Position numbers and translations under genes: made by a program. This document shows positions 25,730 through 34,964 of a stretch of DNA of 38,392 nt, one piece after another. The notes below the pieces were generated by a model. The model saw nothing but the letters and a program-made list of their open reading frames with translations. It was not told the origin of the DNA and searched no databases. Within the stretch, counting starts at the first letter, position 1. Each line of letters begins with the position of its first letter. The stretch is from a bacterium. Its GTDB lineage: Bacteria > Planctomycetota > SZUA-567. The stretch is from contig QKCJ01000001.1 in the NCBI GenBank assembly GCA_003245715.1, positions 1 through 38,392 of the forward strand, written 5' to 3'.

Positions 25730-27724
25730 CTAAAGGTCTGCAAGCATAGCATTGATTGAAGCGAAAACCTCTTCCTTCTCGTCATCATCAAGACCTTTAG
25801 TTGATTCACGCTTTAACAGCTCCTGAGGAATCTCAAGAAGAAACCGGCTGGGGTCACGTTTGCTTGGTTTGCCGCGCACAAGGCGGTTAATACAACGGCT
25901 CAGGGTCAGCTCACGCCGCGCGCGGGTCATTGCAACATATAACAAACGCCTCTCCTCATCAACCGTACCCTCCTCCTCGGAATTACGGTGCGGAATAATC
26001 TGCTCCTCAACGCCGGCAATATAAACAATCGGATACTCCAGACCTTTTGCGGAGTGAATGGTAATAAGCTTGACCGATTCTTCGTCTTTTTTCTTCTCGC
26101 TCTTCTCACGCCACGAAAGCATCGCATCCTGCAGAAAGGCACTCATCGAACCGTTCTTCATACCCTGGCGCAGACTCTCGCCAACATCATAGGCGATCTC
26201 CATGCGAGCGCTACGCATGAGCGGGTCGTCGTACAAATGCTCGATCTCCTCGTGGTAATCGACATCACCGATAATTGTTTCCACGAGATTATCCACTGCC
26301 GGGGTACGCGCAATATTACGCCAGCGCCGAATCTGCGCGGCAAAACCAAGGCAGGCTTGCTGCGCGGCAGGAGCAAGATAACCGATCTCGGAAGCCTTGA
26401 ATAATGCGTCCATAATATTTGTCGAGTGCGCCGCCGCCCAGCTGCCGAGTTTTTCAACCGTTTTCTCGCCAATACCGCGCGCGGGGGTATTGATAATACG
26501 CAGCAGACTGCCGTCATCATCGGGGTTATCGACAACAGAAAGGTATGACAGAATATCGCGCACTTCCTTTCGGTCAAAGAAGGACTGCCCGCCGATAACT
26601 TCATATGGAATCTTCTCTAGATTAAGCTCAGCCTCGAAGGTGCGGGTAAGTGCATTAGCGCGGACAATAACGGCGAAGTCAGATCCCTTGAAATTATCAT
26701 CACGGATGCGGCGCTTGATTTCATTGACGATATACTCGGCCTCAAACTGCTGATCCTGCATCTCAAGCAGCCGCACCTCAACGCCGTCACCAAGTGATGA
26801 CCAAAGTGTCTTCTGGTGGCGCTGGGTGTTGTTGCCGATTACCGCGTTAGCGGCCTTCAGAATATTATTGGTCGAGCGGTAATTCTCTTCAAGGTAGACA
26901 ACCTTCGCTCCCGCCCATTTGTGATGAAAGTTAAGGATGTTCTCAGGTACCGCCCCGCGCCAGGAATAAATCGACTGGTCATCATCGCCAACCACACAGA
27001 TGTTCTTCCACTTCTGGGCCAAAAGGCTTACCAGCTTGTTCTGAATCTCGCTGGTATCCTGAAACTCATCAACGATAATATACTTGAAACGATTCTGCCA
27101 GTACTCACGCGCCGGAGAATGTTTCTGCAGCAGTTCCAGAGATTTTATCAGCAGGTCATCAAAGTCCATGGTATTGCGCAGCTTGAGCGCTTCCTGATAC
27201 TTTCGGTAAACGCTGGCAAGACTAAGCTCCCACTCGTCAATCGCGCGCAGGGCAAACTGGTCATAACTTATCCCGCGGCTTTTAAGCTTGCTGATTTCCC
27301 CCATCATATCCTCAGGCTTGAGCTTTGAGCAGCCATGAACGTGGCGTGCGGCTTTGCGGATAATCGAGTACTGCTCGCTCTGATCGGCAATTGAAAAGGC
27401 TTTCTTATAACCAAGCACCTTGGCATCACGCCGTATAATCTGCACGCAAAGACTATGGAAGGTACTGGCTATCATCTCGGACAGATCAATACTCTTGCCG
27501 AGAGTCTTCTTGAGCCGCTCTTTCAGCTCACCGGCTGCTTTATTGGTAAAGGTCACAGCAAGGATATTGCTCGGCGGAGTGCCACGGCCGATGATGTTGG
27601 CAATACGGGCAATCACAGTATGGGTCTTGCCTGTTCCTGCGCCGGCAAGTGCCAGTACCGGACCTTCCAGGGTTTTAGCAACCTCACGCTGCTTGGGATT
27701 AAGCCCATCAAGAAAACGACTCAT
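25730..27724 (-). CDS. UvrD/Rep/PcrA-type ATP-dependent DNA helicase
   Basis: This 664-residue SF1A helicase unwinds DNA 3' to 5' in repair or replication restart. Motif I is AGAGTGKT (27-34). Motif Ia is TFTNKAA. Motif II is DEFQD (219-223). Motif III is GDDDQSIYSWRGA (246-258). Motif IV includes ENYRS. Motif V is TIHSAKGLEY and motif VI is LLYVAMTRA. It lacks the long C-terminal tail of UvrD or PcrA (about 720 residues), nearer to Rep in length. It lies 35 bases after the membrane glycosyltransferase gene; the ribosome-binding site is AAAGAGG. Confidence 0.94.
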   Translation of the reverse strand: MSRFLDGLNPKQREVAKTLEGPVLALAGAGTGKTHTVIARIANIIGRGTPPSNILAVTFTNKAAGELKERLKKTLGKSIDLSEMIASTFHSLCVQIIRRDAKVLGYKKAFSIADQSEQYSIIRKAARHVHGCSKLKPEDMMGEISKLKSRGISYDQFALRAIDEWELSLASVYRKYQEALKLRNTMDFDDLLIKSLELLQKHSPAREYWQNRFKYIIVDEFQDTSEIQNKLVSLLAQKWKNICVVGDDDQSIYSWRGAVPENILNFHHKWAGAKVVYLEENYRSTNNILKAANAVIGNNTQRHQKTLWSSLGDGVEVRLLEMQDQQFEAEYIVNEIKRRIRDDNFKGSDFAVIVRANALTRTFEAELNLEKIPYEVIGGQSFFDRKEVRDILSYLSVVDNPDDDGSLLRIINTPARGIGEKTVEKLGSWAAAHSTNIMDALFKASEIGYLAPAAQQACLGFAAQIRRWRNIARTPAVDNLVETIIGDVDYHEEIEHLYDDPLMRSARMEIAYDVGESLRQGMKNGSMSAFLQDAMLSWREKSEKKKDEESVKLITIHSAKGLEYPIVYIAGVEEQIIPHRNSEEEGTVDEERRLLYVAMTRARRELTLSRCINRLVRGKPSKRDPSRFLLEIPQELLKRESTKGLDDDEKEEVFASINAMLADL

Positions 27725-27759
27725 AAATACCTCTTTATAGTAACCCGTAAAAAACGGAA

Positions 27760-29424
27760 TTATTTACGACGAAAAATTAACAACTTTTCTTTTTTACCTG
27801 CGGCAAAATTATAACTAGAAACTTCACCGACAACAGAGACACTGATTCCCCAGCTCTGCATTACAAGAGAAAAATCATTAGCCAATCCCTGCCTTAACAC
27901 CAGTGACATTCGTGGATTATAAACAAAAGAGCCGGAGGCGTCCCCAAGATTGTCACTGAAATTAACCTGCGCCCATTTATAAAAACTTACCGAAGGCAGA
28001 TTTAAACCGACCATGTTCACTGGATGCGAACGCTCCACTTCATTGGCAGAGGTAAAGGCTGAAATACTTTTACCCGGCCAGAACTCGCATACACCGGGAA
28101 GGATAAGCCCCGAAAGCATAACAAAGCTTATCACCGCCAGTAATACCGAAACCAGAGACAACCTTAACCGCGCCCCAGCCAGGGCAAACCATACCTGCAG
28201 TACTATAAAACCAAGCATGAGGATAACAAGAACCAGCCCAGGCCATTTGACACCACCGGTTAGAAAATACTCAAGCCATAAAAAACGGCCCAGAATAAAC
28301 GGCGGGACAAGCAGCGCCAGAAGTACAAAAAACCAGCCGGTAAACTTTGCACGGATGTTGAAAGCCGAGCGTACCGGTGACATTATAAAGTCAGCACAAA
28401 GCAGCGACAAGGCCGGAAGGGCAGTGATAAAATACAGCGGAGAAGAAAGAAAAAACGCCGGTATAGCAATCCCCCCGACTGCCCAGCCAAGGAGAAAAAT
28501 CTGTTGGCGCATTTTGGTCCGCAAAGCCATCAGTAAAGCTGGAAAGAGAAAAAACAGACCGGCAAAAAAGCCGACAAACAATCCGGCAATACAGACAGAA
28601 TCCGCCGACCAGAGCCAGAGACCAGGGATATCCATCTGATCCGCGCGAAACACATTAAGATCCTGCCAGAACTGCGGCATTTTTTCATATGTCTGCATAT
28701 CGACAAAAATACCCAACCCCATAGCAACTATGCTCGACAGAATAATCCCGCGCAGCGCCATTATAGATCTGTCTTTAAATGCAATCGCCAGAAAAGCTCC
28801 GATAAATGGTACTATCACCAGCCAGCCAGAAAAGAAAATACCCGCAAAGACTATCCCGCCAAAACCCCAGGACAAAATAAAGGATAACGGCTCGCCCGGA
28901 TTTCTGCGGTTGATCTGGATTATACTCACCATAAATGACATTATCAGCGCGGAGAAGGCAAATTGCCATATATAACTGACCGCCAAAACTGAACAAAAAC
29001 CCAATAACGGTGACGCGCAAGTCAACAGTGATCCGACAAGAGCTTTTTCCGGTGTAAAAAGTAATTTGCCGCAGTAAAAAACCGACAACACACCAATTAT
29101 GGCAAGCAATAATGAAATGATCCGGTATAATACCGGTGATTTAACCACACCAAACACCCCGGCAATAAAAGACCGGACTCTGATATTTATACCATATTCC
29201 CTGAGCGAACTTTTCTGACGCGAAGAGGAAAATGAAAGTGAACGAGCATTAAACTTGACGGCCTTTGCCAGAACTTTTCCTTCAGTGCTATCAAGTACCG
29301 GCAACATAAACACTGCCGGAAGAGAAATAACGCAACACAAGGCAGCCAGCAACCAGTATGGACGCTGCCCTAGGGAAAGAAAACGAATCCTGCTTCGCCA
29401 GTAAGAAGAATTAAAGTAATCCAT
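27760..29424 (-). CDS. GT39-like integral-membrane glycosyltransferase
   Basis: This protein of about 554 residues has at least ten hydrophobic helices. The first loop has LDSTEGKVLAKAVKFN (45-60), in the place of the catalytic D-x-E/DEGRY motif of ArnT and protein O-mannosyltransferase (PMT_2) enzymes, which use lipid-linked sugars on the outer face of the inner membrane. I choose ATG at 29424, with AGGAG 6 bases upstream, over an in-frame ATG at 29541 that would add 39 non-hydrophobic residues. The C-terminal globular part resembles the soluble tail of ArnT-like enzymes. The acceptor is unknown. Confidence 0.72.
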   Translation of the reverse strand: MDYFNSSYWRSRIRFLSLGQRPYWLLAALCCVISLPAVFMLPVLDSTEGKVLAKAVKFNARSLSFSSSRQKSSLREYGINIRVRSFIAGVFGVVKSPVLYRIISLLLAIIGVLSVFYCGKLLFTPEKALVGSLLTCASPLLGFCSVLAVSYIWQFAFSALIMSFMVSIIQINRRNPGEPLSFILSWGFGGIVFAGIFFSGWLVIVPFIGAFLAIAFKDRSIMALRGIILSSIVAMGLGIFVDMQTYEKMPQFWQDLNVFRADQMDIPGLWLWSADSVCIAGLFVGFFAGLFFLFPALLMALRTKMRQQIFLLGWAVGGIAIPAFFLSSPLYFITALPALSLLCADFIMSPVRSAFNIRAKFTGWFFVLLALLVPPFILGRFLWLEYFLTGGVKWPGLVLVILMLGFIVLQVWFALAGARLRLSLVSVLLAVISFVMLSGLILPGVCEFWPGKSISAFTSANEVERSHPVNMVGLNLPSVSFYKWAQVNFSDNLGDASGSFVYNPRMSLVLRQGLANDFSLVMQSWGISVSVVGEVSSYNFAAGKKEKLLIFRRK

Positions 29425-29496
29425 TATGCTCCTGCTTTTATGTAGTAGTAATTTTAGCTGAAGGCGCGTTAATATCAAGTGCGCGGCTGTATTTAG

Positions 29497-29525
29497 TTGA
29501 CCGCAAGAAGCAAATATGGTAATAT
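29497..29525 (+). promoter_or_regulatory. Sigma-70-like promoter for the 54-residue lipoprotein
   Basis: TTGACC (29497-29502), 17 bases, then TAATAT (29520-29525). Predicted start is near 29532, 30 bases before the ATG. Confidence 0.65.
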
Positions 29526-29561
29526 TTTTAACATATGGCATTTATTTATTAAGGGGAGAAT

Positions 29562-29726
29562 ATGAATAAATTACTACTACTTTTGGCTATGATTTCAGGA
29601 ATCGTTGCAACAGGATGCAGCACAGAAATCGGCGGCCCGAAACTCGATAATAAAAGCGGCACCTATGCAAATGACATGGAGGTCAAAAAGCTTAATTATC
29701 TCAATAGTCCCGCTCCAAAACAGTAG
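29562..29726 (+). CDS. Small lipoprotein, 54 residues
   Basis: ATG at 29562 follows AAGGGGAGAA. The product starts MNKLLLLLAMISGIVATGCS; VATGC is a lipobox with Cys19. The mature peptide of 36 residues (STEIGGPKLDNKSGTYANDM, then EVKKLNYLNSPAPKQ) has no recognisable domain. It is divergent from the glycosyltransferase gene and has its own promoter and terminator. Small entericidin-like or outer-membrane-associated lipoproteins have this size, but no specific family is recognised. Confidence 0.82.
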   Translation: MNKLLLLLAMISGIVATGCSTEIGGPKLDNKSGTYANDMEVKKLNYLNSPAPKQ

Positions 29727-29764
29727 CCGACAACGCTGCTGAACGGGCATAAAAGTCACAAGAT

Positions 29765-29810
29765 AAACACCAACATATCAAATCCTCCGGAAAAGATAGT
29801 TGGTGTTTTA
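29765..29810 (+). terminator. Terminator of the small lipoprotein gene
   Basis: AAACACCAAC (29765-29774) pairs with GTTGGTGTTT (29799-29808) around a 24-base loop that can form an extra small stem; T-rich sequence follows. Confidence 0.75.
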
Positions 29811-29894
29811 TAATTTACGGGAAATTTACCGGGAAACCGGTGAAAAGCACTCCGTTAAAATAGTCGCCACGCCTCTGGTGCATGACGACACGAT

Positions 29895-32800
29895 CTAAGC
29901 CTGTTCTTTTTTATCCAGCAGAACTCTGGCGACAACCTGAGTGAACCCGGTCTGGGTGAAGGGCTTACCGATATATTCCTTCACACCCTCGTCAAGGATG
30001 CTCTGGGCCTGTCCGTCGATACTGTAGCCGGTGGCAAGCACGGCCAGAATATCAGGGTTGATCTTTTTCATTTCAAGGAAGGCGTCCTTGCCACCCATAA
30101 CCGGCATTATCATATCGAGTACCACCAGATCCGTCTGCTGCCAATTCCTACGGTAATACTCAACAGCCTCCAGACCATTTGCGCAAGTATGTACTTTATA
30201 GCCAAGTGACGCCAGCATACTCACCGAAAGCTTGCGTATCATTTCCTCATCATCAACAACCAGAATGCTCGCCGTTCCGGCGACTGGTATGTGTTTCTCT
30301 TTTGGCGCCATTTCGCAACCATCATCAGAACACTGCGGCAGATATAACCTGAAAGTCGTCCCAACCTCCAGTTCGCTATAGACATTAACCGCGCCTTTAT
30401 GGTTTCTGACTGTACCATAAACACTAGCCAACCCCATACCGGTGCCTCGCTCTGCACTTTTTGTGGTAAAAAACGGTTCAAAAATATGCCTGACGATTTC
30501 CTCATCCATCCCCATACCTGTATCACTAACACTCACGCAAACAAATTCCCCGGGTGATATCTCCTGCGAAAATGTCTTGCTTAAAGCCTCGTCAATAGAA
30601 ACGCAATCCGTCTCAAAAATCAGACGTCCGCCCTCAGGCATGGCATCACGGGCATTAAGCGCAATATTAAGTATGGCGTTCTGTAACTGGTTCGGATCGC
30701 CTTGGGTAAAAACAGAATCCTGCTTGAATTTTTCAATCACCTCAACTTTCTTGTCAATGCTGTGAACAAGCAGGTTCGCGACAGTTTTTATTACTTTATT
30801 GAGGTCAACAGCTCTTGAGATATATTTGCCCTTGCGAGAGAATGCTAGTAGCTGACTGGTCAGAGATGCAGCGCTCTCCACACCCTGCTTGATATTTCCG
30901 GCATACTCCTTGAGTTTGGCATCCTCAGTCAGATCGTCAAGAAGTTCTGCATAACCCATCACACAGGTAAGCTGGTTGTTAAAGTCATGGGCGATCCCGC
31001 CGGCAAGCTGACCTATGGCATTCATCTTTTCGGTCTGGCGCAGCCGTTCTTCGGCCTTACGGCTCTCAGTACGATCAACATAAATAACCGCAAAACCGTT
31101 GCCGTCTGTTTTATAGCAAAGCACATCAAGGAATTTATCAAAACTTTTGCAGAAGCGGCCAAACCTGACAGACTCGCCAGTATGCACCACCGTAGAGAAT
31201 TCCATAACCCAGATATCCTCGGGGAAAGTAATAACCTCACACGCAGTTCTGTTGATTATCTCCCCGGCCTTTAAACCGGTAATGCGCTCAAACGCCGGGT
31301 TGACATCCAAAAACCGGTAATCAACAGCCTTGCCATCAACGCATATCAGCTCATACAAAGCAAACCCGTCAATCATAAGATCAAACAGTGTGCGATATTT
31401 TTTTTCGCTCTGAAGAACCTTGTCCTCAGATATTTTCTGCTCCGTGACGTCCTGCACATGCACTGAAAAACCGGCAATCGCTCCCTTTTCGTCCCTGAAA
31501 GGAAAGTACAAAACCCGGCAGTAACACATGCCTTTTTGAGGTATATCAAACCATCTGGCATAAGAAACACTGCCCTCGGTTATGCACTTTTTGGAGATTG
31601 GCAGAATAACCTCGTCAAACAGTTTATCCCCCACAACATCCCTGACATGACGCCCGAGGATTTCTTCTTTGCTCATATTAAACGCTCTGGCATAAGCATC
31701 ATTAACCGCCAGGAATTTATAATCCAGCCCGACAATTGACATCATATCCGGAGAGAAGGATACAATATGCGCGTAGTGTCTGATTATCTCCTCATCTTTC
31801 TTTCTCTCCGTTATATCCCGAAAACCCCACAGACGGCCAAAAAGCTGATTGTCGGGGCCTAACACCGGCGCAGAATAACGGTCTATGACCATCCCGCTCT
31901 TTAAAGAAATTTCGTCTCTGCTTACGGCAAGAGGATGCTCATACAAATATTTCACCTTCTCGGCAAAGCGGTCAGTATCTTCAACCAGTTGCTTTACATA
32001 ATCGACTTGTTTTTTGTCATCTCCCGAATACAGGATATCATCAGGTATCTGCCACATTTCCGCGCATAGCCTGTTCTGAAGAATAATCTTCATTTTCGGG
32101 TCTACTACAATTATCCCGTCAATTGACGATTCAAGCATCGCTTCAAGTAATGCTGTTTTCTGGGCTATCTCAGAGGTGCGGTTTGTGATTTCTCTTTGCA
32201 GTGTCCTGCTCCAGAGAAAAGCGACAATCAGCAAAACCAGCAAAAAGACAATAAATAACGAGATGTAAGAAAGGATTTTCTCAAGCGAAGTGTCACCGGA
32301 ACTGTACACCCCCATCCACTTCTGGCGCAGCTCATAGTATTTTCCGGATTTCTCAAGGGCAGCCATCGCTTCAGTGAATTTTGCAACAAGGTTGATATTC
32401 TCAGGCATTACCGCATAACAGTATTCCGGTGCAAGCAGGGCAATATTACTTACCAGAAGGTTATCCCACCCCTTTTTCTTAATCAGGTACAGCGCCGGGA
32501 TCTGCCCGACCAGAGCATAATCATGTTTGCCTTCAGCAAGTTGCTTTAAGGCCTCTTCCTGACTGTCAACCAGAGTCAGTTTGTCGGTAAGTTTGTTCTT
32601 CAGGGCAAAATCATGCATGATATCTTTGCGCATCACGACAATATCTTTTCCCCTCAGATCATCAATCCCTTCACTTACCGACACCGGCTTTCTGCTGACA
32701 AAAACATGTTTAACAATCGAATGCGCCTGCGAAAACTGATATTTCTTATCACGTTCAAGAGAATAAAACATCCCCTGAACCATGTCAATTTCTCCGTTCT

Positions 32801-33743
32801 CCAGACCTTCGCGTATTTCAGCCCAAGGACCGAGCCTGATATAAACATCAAGCCCCGCCTCTTTGGCAAGGGCTTTGGTTAACTCAACATTAAAACCTGC
32901 AGGGTTACCGTTGTCATCAATATACTCGAAAGGAGCATAATCATAATCTCCACCGACTATGATTCGGCTGTGCGGGGAATTTTCAAGGCTGCCAACCCAT
33001 TTGCGGTACAGGCTGCTGAAGGTACCGTTAGCAATCACCAACGCCAGACCTTCATTTAGTACCGCAAGAAGCTCTTTATTGCCCTCCCGTACCGCAAAAC
33101 AGAAATCCTGTTTAAAATCAGGCAGCGTTTTTACAGCAAAACGAAGGTTTGCGATTTTATTTTCTTTAATCAGCCGCAGCGCCAATAGCTTCTGTATTAC
33201 AACCGCCTCACAATTTCCAGCAGACAAATCCTTCAGGGCCACCAAAAAACTATCTTTTGTAATAATCTCAGCTCCCGTACCGGCTTTTCTCATAAACTCC
33301 TCAGCACTGTCGCCTCCAAGAAGCTCAACTTTGCGCCCCCTAAGATCTTCAAGCCTGTTGATATCGCTGGTGGAGTCACGCACTACAATAACGCCATGCA
33401 TCGTTGCATAAGGGAAGGAGAAATCAAACCATTTATCGCGCTGGCTACTTTTACTTACCAGCGGCAATACATTAATCTCGCCTCTCTCAAGTTTTTCTTT
33501 TATAGACTGCCAGGCCCCAACCTCAAACGTTACCTCCCTTTCCATAACAGCTAATACCGCACGCAACAAATCAACAGAAAAGCCCGAAGCTTTTTTATCT
33601 TTGACGACACAGAAAGGCGGGTAATCATACTCGCAAGCAGAGCGCAGATGAGCATGCTCTCCCCTTGTCGTTTCTGATGCAAGTATACAGCAAGCCGACC
33701 AGATAAAAATCGTCATAAGAATATAACAGCAAATAATCCGCAT
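29895..33743 (-). CDS. Hybrid sensor histidine kinase with two solute-binding-protein sensor domains
   Basis: This 1282-residue membrane sensor starts with a signal peptide (1-22). Two tandem SBP_bac_3-type ligand-binding domains follow (about 30-250 and 258-478), as in BvgS and EvgS. A transmembrane helix lies at about 491-511. Three PAS-like domains follow (about 530-645, 655-770 and 780-890). The kinase core has phosphoacceptor His919 in AHDFNN, the N-box near 1026-1034, G1 SDTGMGMDE (1073-1081) and G2 GTGMGLASV. A receiver domain ends the protein (about 1158-1275; Asp1210, Lys1260). Ligands of such sensors include amino acids or similar small solutes. AAGGG precedes the ATG at 33743. No separate response regulator is nearby. 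Confidence 0.93.
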   Translation of the reverse strand: MRIICCYILMTIFIWSACCILASETTRGEHAHLRSACEYDYPPFCVVKDKKASGFSVDLLRAVLAVMEREVTFEVGAWQSIKEKLERGEINVLPLVSKSSQRDKWFDFSFPYATMHGVIVVRDSTSDINRLEDLRGRKVELLGGDSAEEFMRKAGTGAEIITKDSFLVALKDLSAGNCEAVVIQKLLALRLIKENKIANLRFAVKTLPDFKQDFCFAVREGNKELLAVLNEGLALVIANGTFSSLYRKWVGSLENSPHSRIIVGGDYDYAPFEYIDDNGNPAGFNVELTKALAKEAGLDVYIRLGPWAEIREGLENGEIDMVQGMFYSLERDKKYQFSQAHSIVKHVFVSRKPVSVSEGIDDLRGKDIVVMRKDIMHDFALKNKLTDKLTLVDSQEEALKQLAEGKHDYALVGQIPALYLIKKKGWDNLLVSNIALLAPEYCYAVMPENINLVAKFTEAMAALEKSGKYYELRQKWMGVYSSGDTSLEKILSYISLFIVFLLVLLIVAFLWSRTLQREITNRTSEIAQKTALLEAMLESSIDGIIVVDPKMKIILQNRLCAEMWQIPDDILYSGDDKKQVDYVKQLVEDTDRFAEKVKYLYEHPLAVSRDEISLKSGMVIDRYSAPVLGPDNQLFGRLWGFRDITERKKDEEIIRHYAHIVSFSPDMMSIVGLDYKFLAVNDAYARAFNMSKEEILGRHVRDVVGDKLFDEVILPISKKCITEGSVSYARWFDIPQKGMCYCRVLYFPFRDEKGAIAGFSVHVQDVTEQKISEDKVLQSEKKYRTLFDLMIDGFALYELICVDGKAVDYRFLDVNPAFERITGLKAGEIINRTACEVITFPEDIWVMEFSTVVHTGESVRFGRFCKSFDKFLDVLCYKTDGNGFAVIYVDRTESRKAEERLRQTEKMNAIGQLAGGIAHDFNNQLTCVMGYAELLDDLTEDAKLKEYAGNIKQGVESAASLTSQLLAFSRKGKYISRAVDLNKVIKTVANLLVHSIDKKVEVIEKFKQDSVFTQGDPNQLQNAILNIALNARDAMPEGGRLIFETDCVSIDEALSKTFSQEISPGEFVCVSVSDTGMGMDEEIVRHIFEPFFTTKSAERGTGMGLASVYGTVRNHKGAVNVYSELEVGTTFRLYLPQCSDDGCEMAPKEKHIPVAGTASILVVDDEEMIRKLSVSMLASLGYKVHTCANGLEAVEYYRRNWQQTDLVVLDMIMPVMGGKDAFLEMKKINPDILAVLATGYSIDGQAQSILDEGVKEYIGKPFTQTGFTQVVARVLLDKKEQA

Positions 33744-33778
33744 TATTACCCTTAATTTTTGTAGTTTTGCCCAAGTAC

Positions 33779-33807
33779 AATATAATTTTTATCACCAAAG
33801 CCGTCAA
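33779..33807 (-). promoter_or_regulatory. Promoter of the hybrid kinase gene
   Basis: On the minus strand, TTGACG (complement of 33802-33807), 17 bases, then TATATT (complement of 33779-33784). Start near 33772, 30 bases before the ATG. Confidence 0.65.
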
Positions 33808-34029
33808 GACAAAACAGGCACATTAAGAACAAACCGGAGACCGTCCTGCAACACCGGGAATATATTTAATCTGATAGTAATCATTTGATTTATTCGAATC
33901 GCAAATAATTTTGAACTGATTTTAAATGCCGCATGAAATGATAAATTGCAGACTAATACAACTTGTTTGTAAGCCTCAATCGCAAGCAGATCACAAAAAA
34001 AGGCAACAAAATAATCCGTAGAAAAAAAT
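33808..34029. other. AT-rich intergenic region up to the IS
   Basis: No ORF with a ribosome-binding site, RNA or repeat is visible. Read on the minus strand it does not continue the deacetylase interrupted on the other side of the IS, so whatever flanked that gene was probably deleted. Confidence 0.5.
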
Positions 34030-34098
34030 TGACCATTCCCCCTATGAATATTCCAAATTTTAAATTAAAATTGGATTCATTTAATGGAGGAATAGATT

Positions 34099-34377
34099 AT
34101 GGCAGCAAAACGCTACACAGCAGAACAGATTGTAAACAAGCTTCGTGAGGTCAAGGTGTTAATCTCGCAAGGTAATTCGATTGCGCATGCAGTCAAGCAA
34201 ATTGGGGTTACGGAACAGACCTATTATCGCTGGCGAAAAGAATACGGTGGTCTGAAGTCTGACCAGGCAAAACGACTGAAAGAGCTTGAGAAAGAGAACG
34301 CCCGGCTCAAGCGGTTATTGGCTGACGCCGAACTTGACAAAGCAATTCTACGCGAAGCGGCAAACCCAAACTTCTGA
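34099..34377 (+). CDS. IS3-family OrfA (helix-turn-helix)
   Basis: This 92-residue protein is the DNA-binding half of an IS407-group transposase. It starts with YTAEQIVNKLREVKVLISQG and has the HTH stretch AVKQIGVTEQTYYRWRKEYG. LKSDQAKRLKELEKENARLK then begins a leucine-zipper-like coiled coil. A strong GGAGGA site lies before the ATG. orfB is in the -1 frame, and full transposase would need a -1 frameshift near the orfA end; no classical A6G slippery run is present. OrfA is intact, so it could still bind IS ends and act as a repressor. Confidence 0.93.
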   Translation: MAAKRYTAEQIVNKLREVKVLISQGNSIAHAVKQIGVTEQTYYRWRKEYGGLKSDQAKRLKELEKENARLKRLLADAELDKAILREAANPNF

Positions 34378-34942
34378 GCCCGCACCGGAAACGACAAGCT
34401 GTTCTTCAGGTGATGAAACAATTTGAAGTCTCTGAGCGGCGGGCCTGTCGTGTGCTGCGTCAATCGCGAGCAACACAACGTTATCTACCTAAGATCCGTG
34501 ATGATGAAGATCCGTTGACCGGTCGAATTATTGAACTGGCGGCACTCTATGGTCGTTACGGAACGCCCCGGATTACAGCGCTTCTTCGTGATGAAGGCTG
34601 GAGTGTAAACCATAAAAGAGTTGAGCGCATCTGGCGACAACAAGGACTAAAAGTTCCGAAGAAACAACCCAAACGTGATAGATTATGATTAAACGTCGGC
34701 AGCTGCGTTCGGCTGAGGCCATTGCACAAAGAGCATGTTTGGGCGTATGATTTTATGCATGGGAAAACACACGATGGCTGAGAGATGAGCTATTGAATGG
34801 TGAAATATTTTATAGTCTGAAGGAGGCGAAGGCTTTGATTGAGCGCTGGCGTAAGCATTATAATACGAAGCGACCGCACAGTTCGCTGGGTTATAGTCCG
34901 CCATCACCGGAGGCATTTGTTTGTCCAGAACATAAGAAATGA
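34375..34942 (+). pseudogene. IS3-family OrfB transposase, broken
   Basis: The frame runs from about 34375 (SPHRKRQAVLQVMMKQFEVS, ERRACRVL) through LTGRIIELAALYGRYGTPRI to KPKRDRL-like sequence, where TGA at 34686-34688 replaces the usual Trp codon. Reading on, NVGSCVRLRPLHKEHVWAYDF and MHGKTHDG follow. At about 34777 the sequence jumps, out of frame, to LRDELLNGEIFYSLKEAKAL and the C-terminus (34778-34942). About 110 residues with the DDE catalytic acids are missing, so this copy cannot transpose itself. Confidence 0.92.
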
Positions 34943-34964
34943 TATGAATCGTGGGGAAAGGTCA

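Larger units (their letters stand above)
34030..34964 (+). mobile_element. Deletion derivative of an IS3-family (IS407-like) element
   Basis: The ends are imperfect inverted repeats. Left: TGACCATTCCCCCTATGAAT, from 34030. Right: reverse complement TGACCTTTCCCCACGATTCA, ending at 34964. Between them are orfA, a broken orfB and the right end shared with 1-183. At about 935 bases it is roughly 300 short of a full element. With TG...CA ends no target duplication is seen. If the ends are taken as GACC...GGTC, AATT (34027-34030 and 34964-34967) flanks the element, but this is palindromic and uninformative. A near-palindrome at 34053-34074 lies ahead of orfA. Confidence 0.92.

Noticed and set aside
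34891..34964. C-terminal 24 residues of the deacetylase open frame
   Set aside because: They are encoded by IS sequence, as shown by identity with the other copy at 1-183; they are not native protein.
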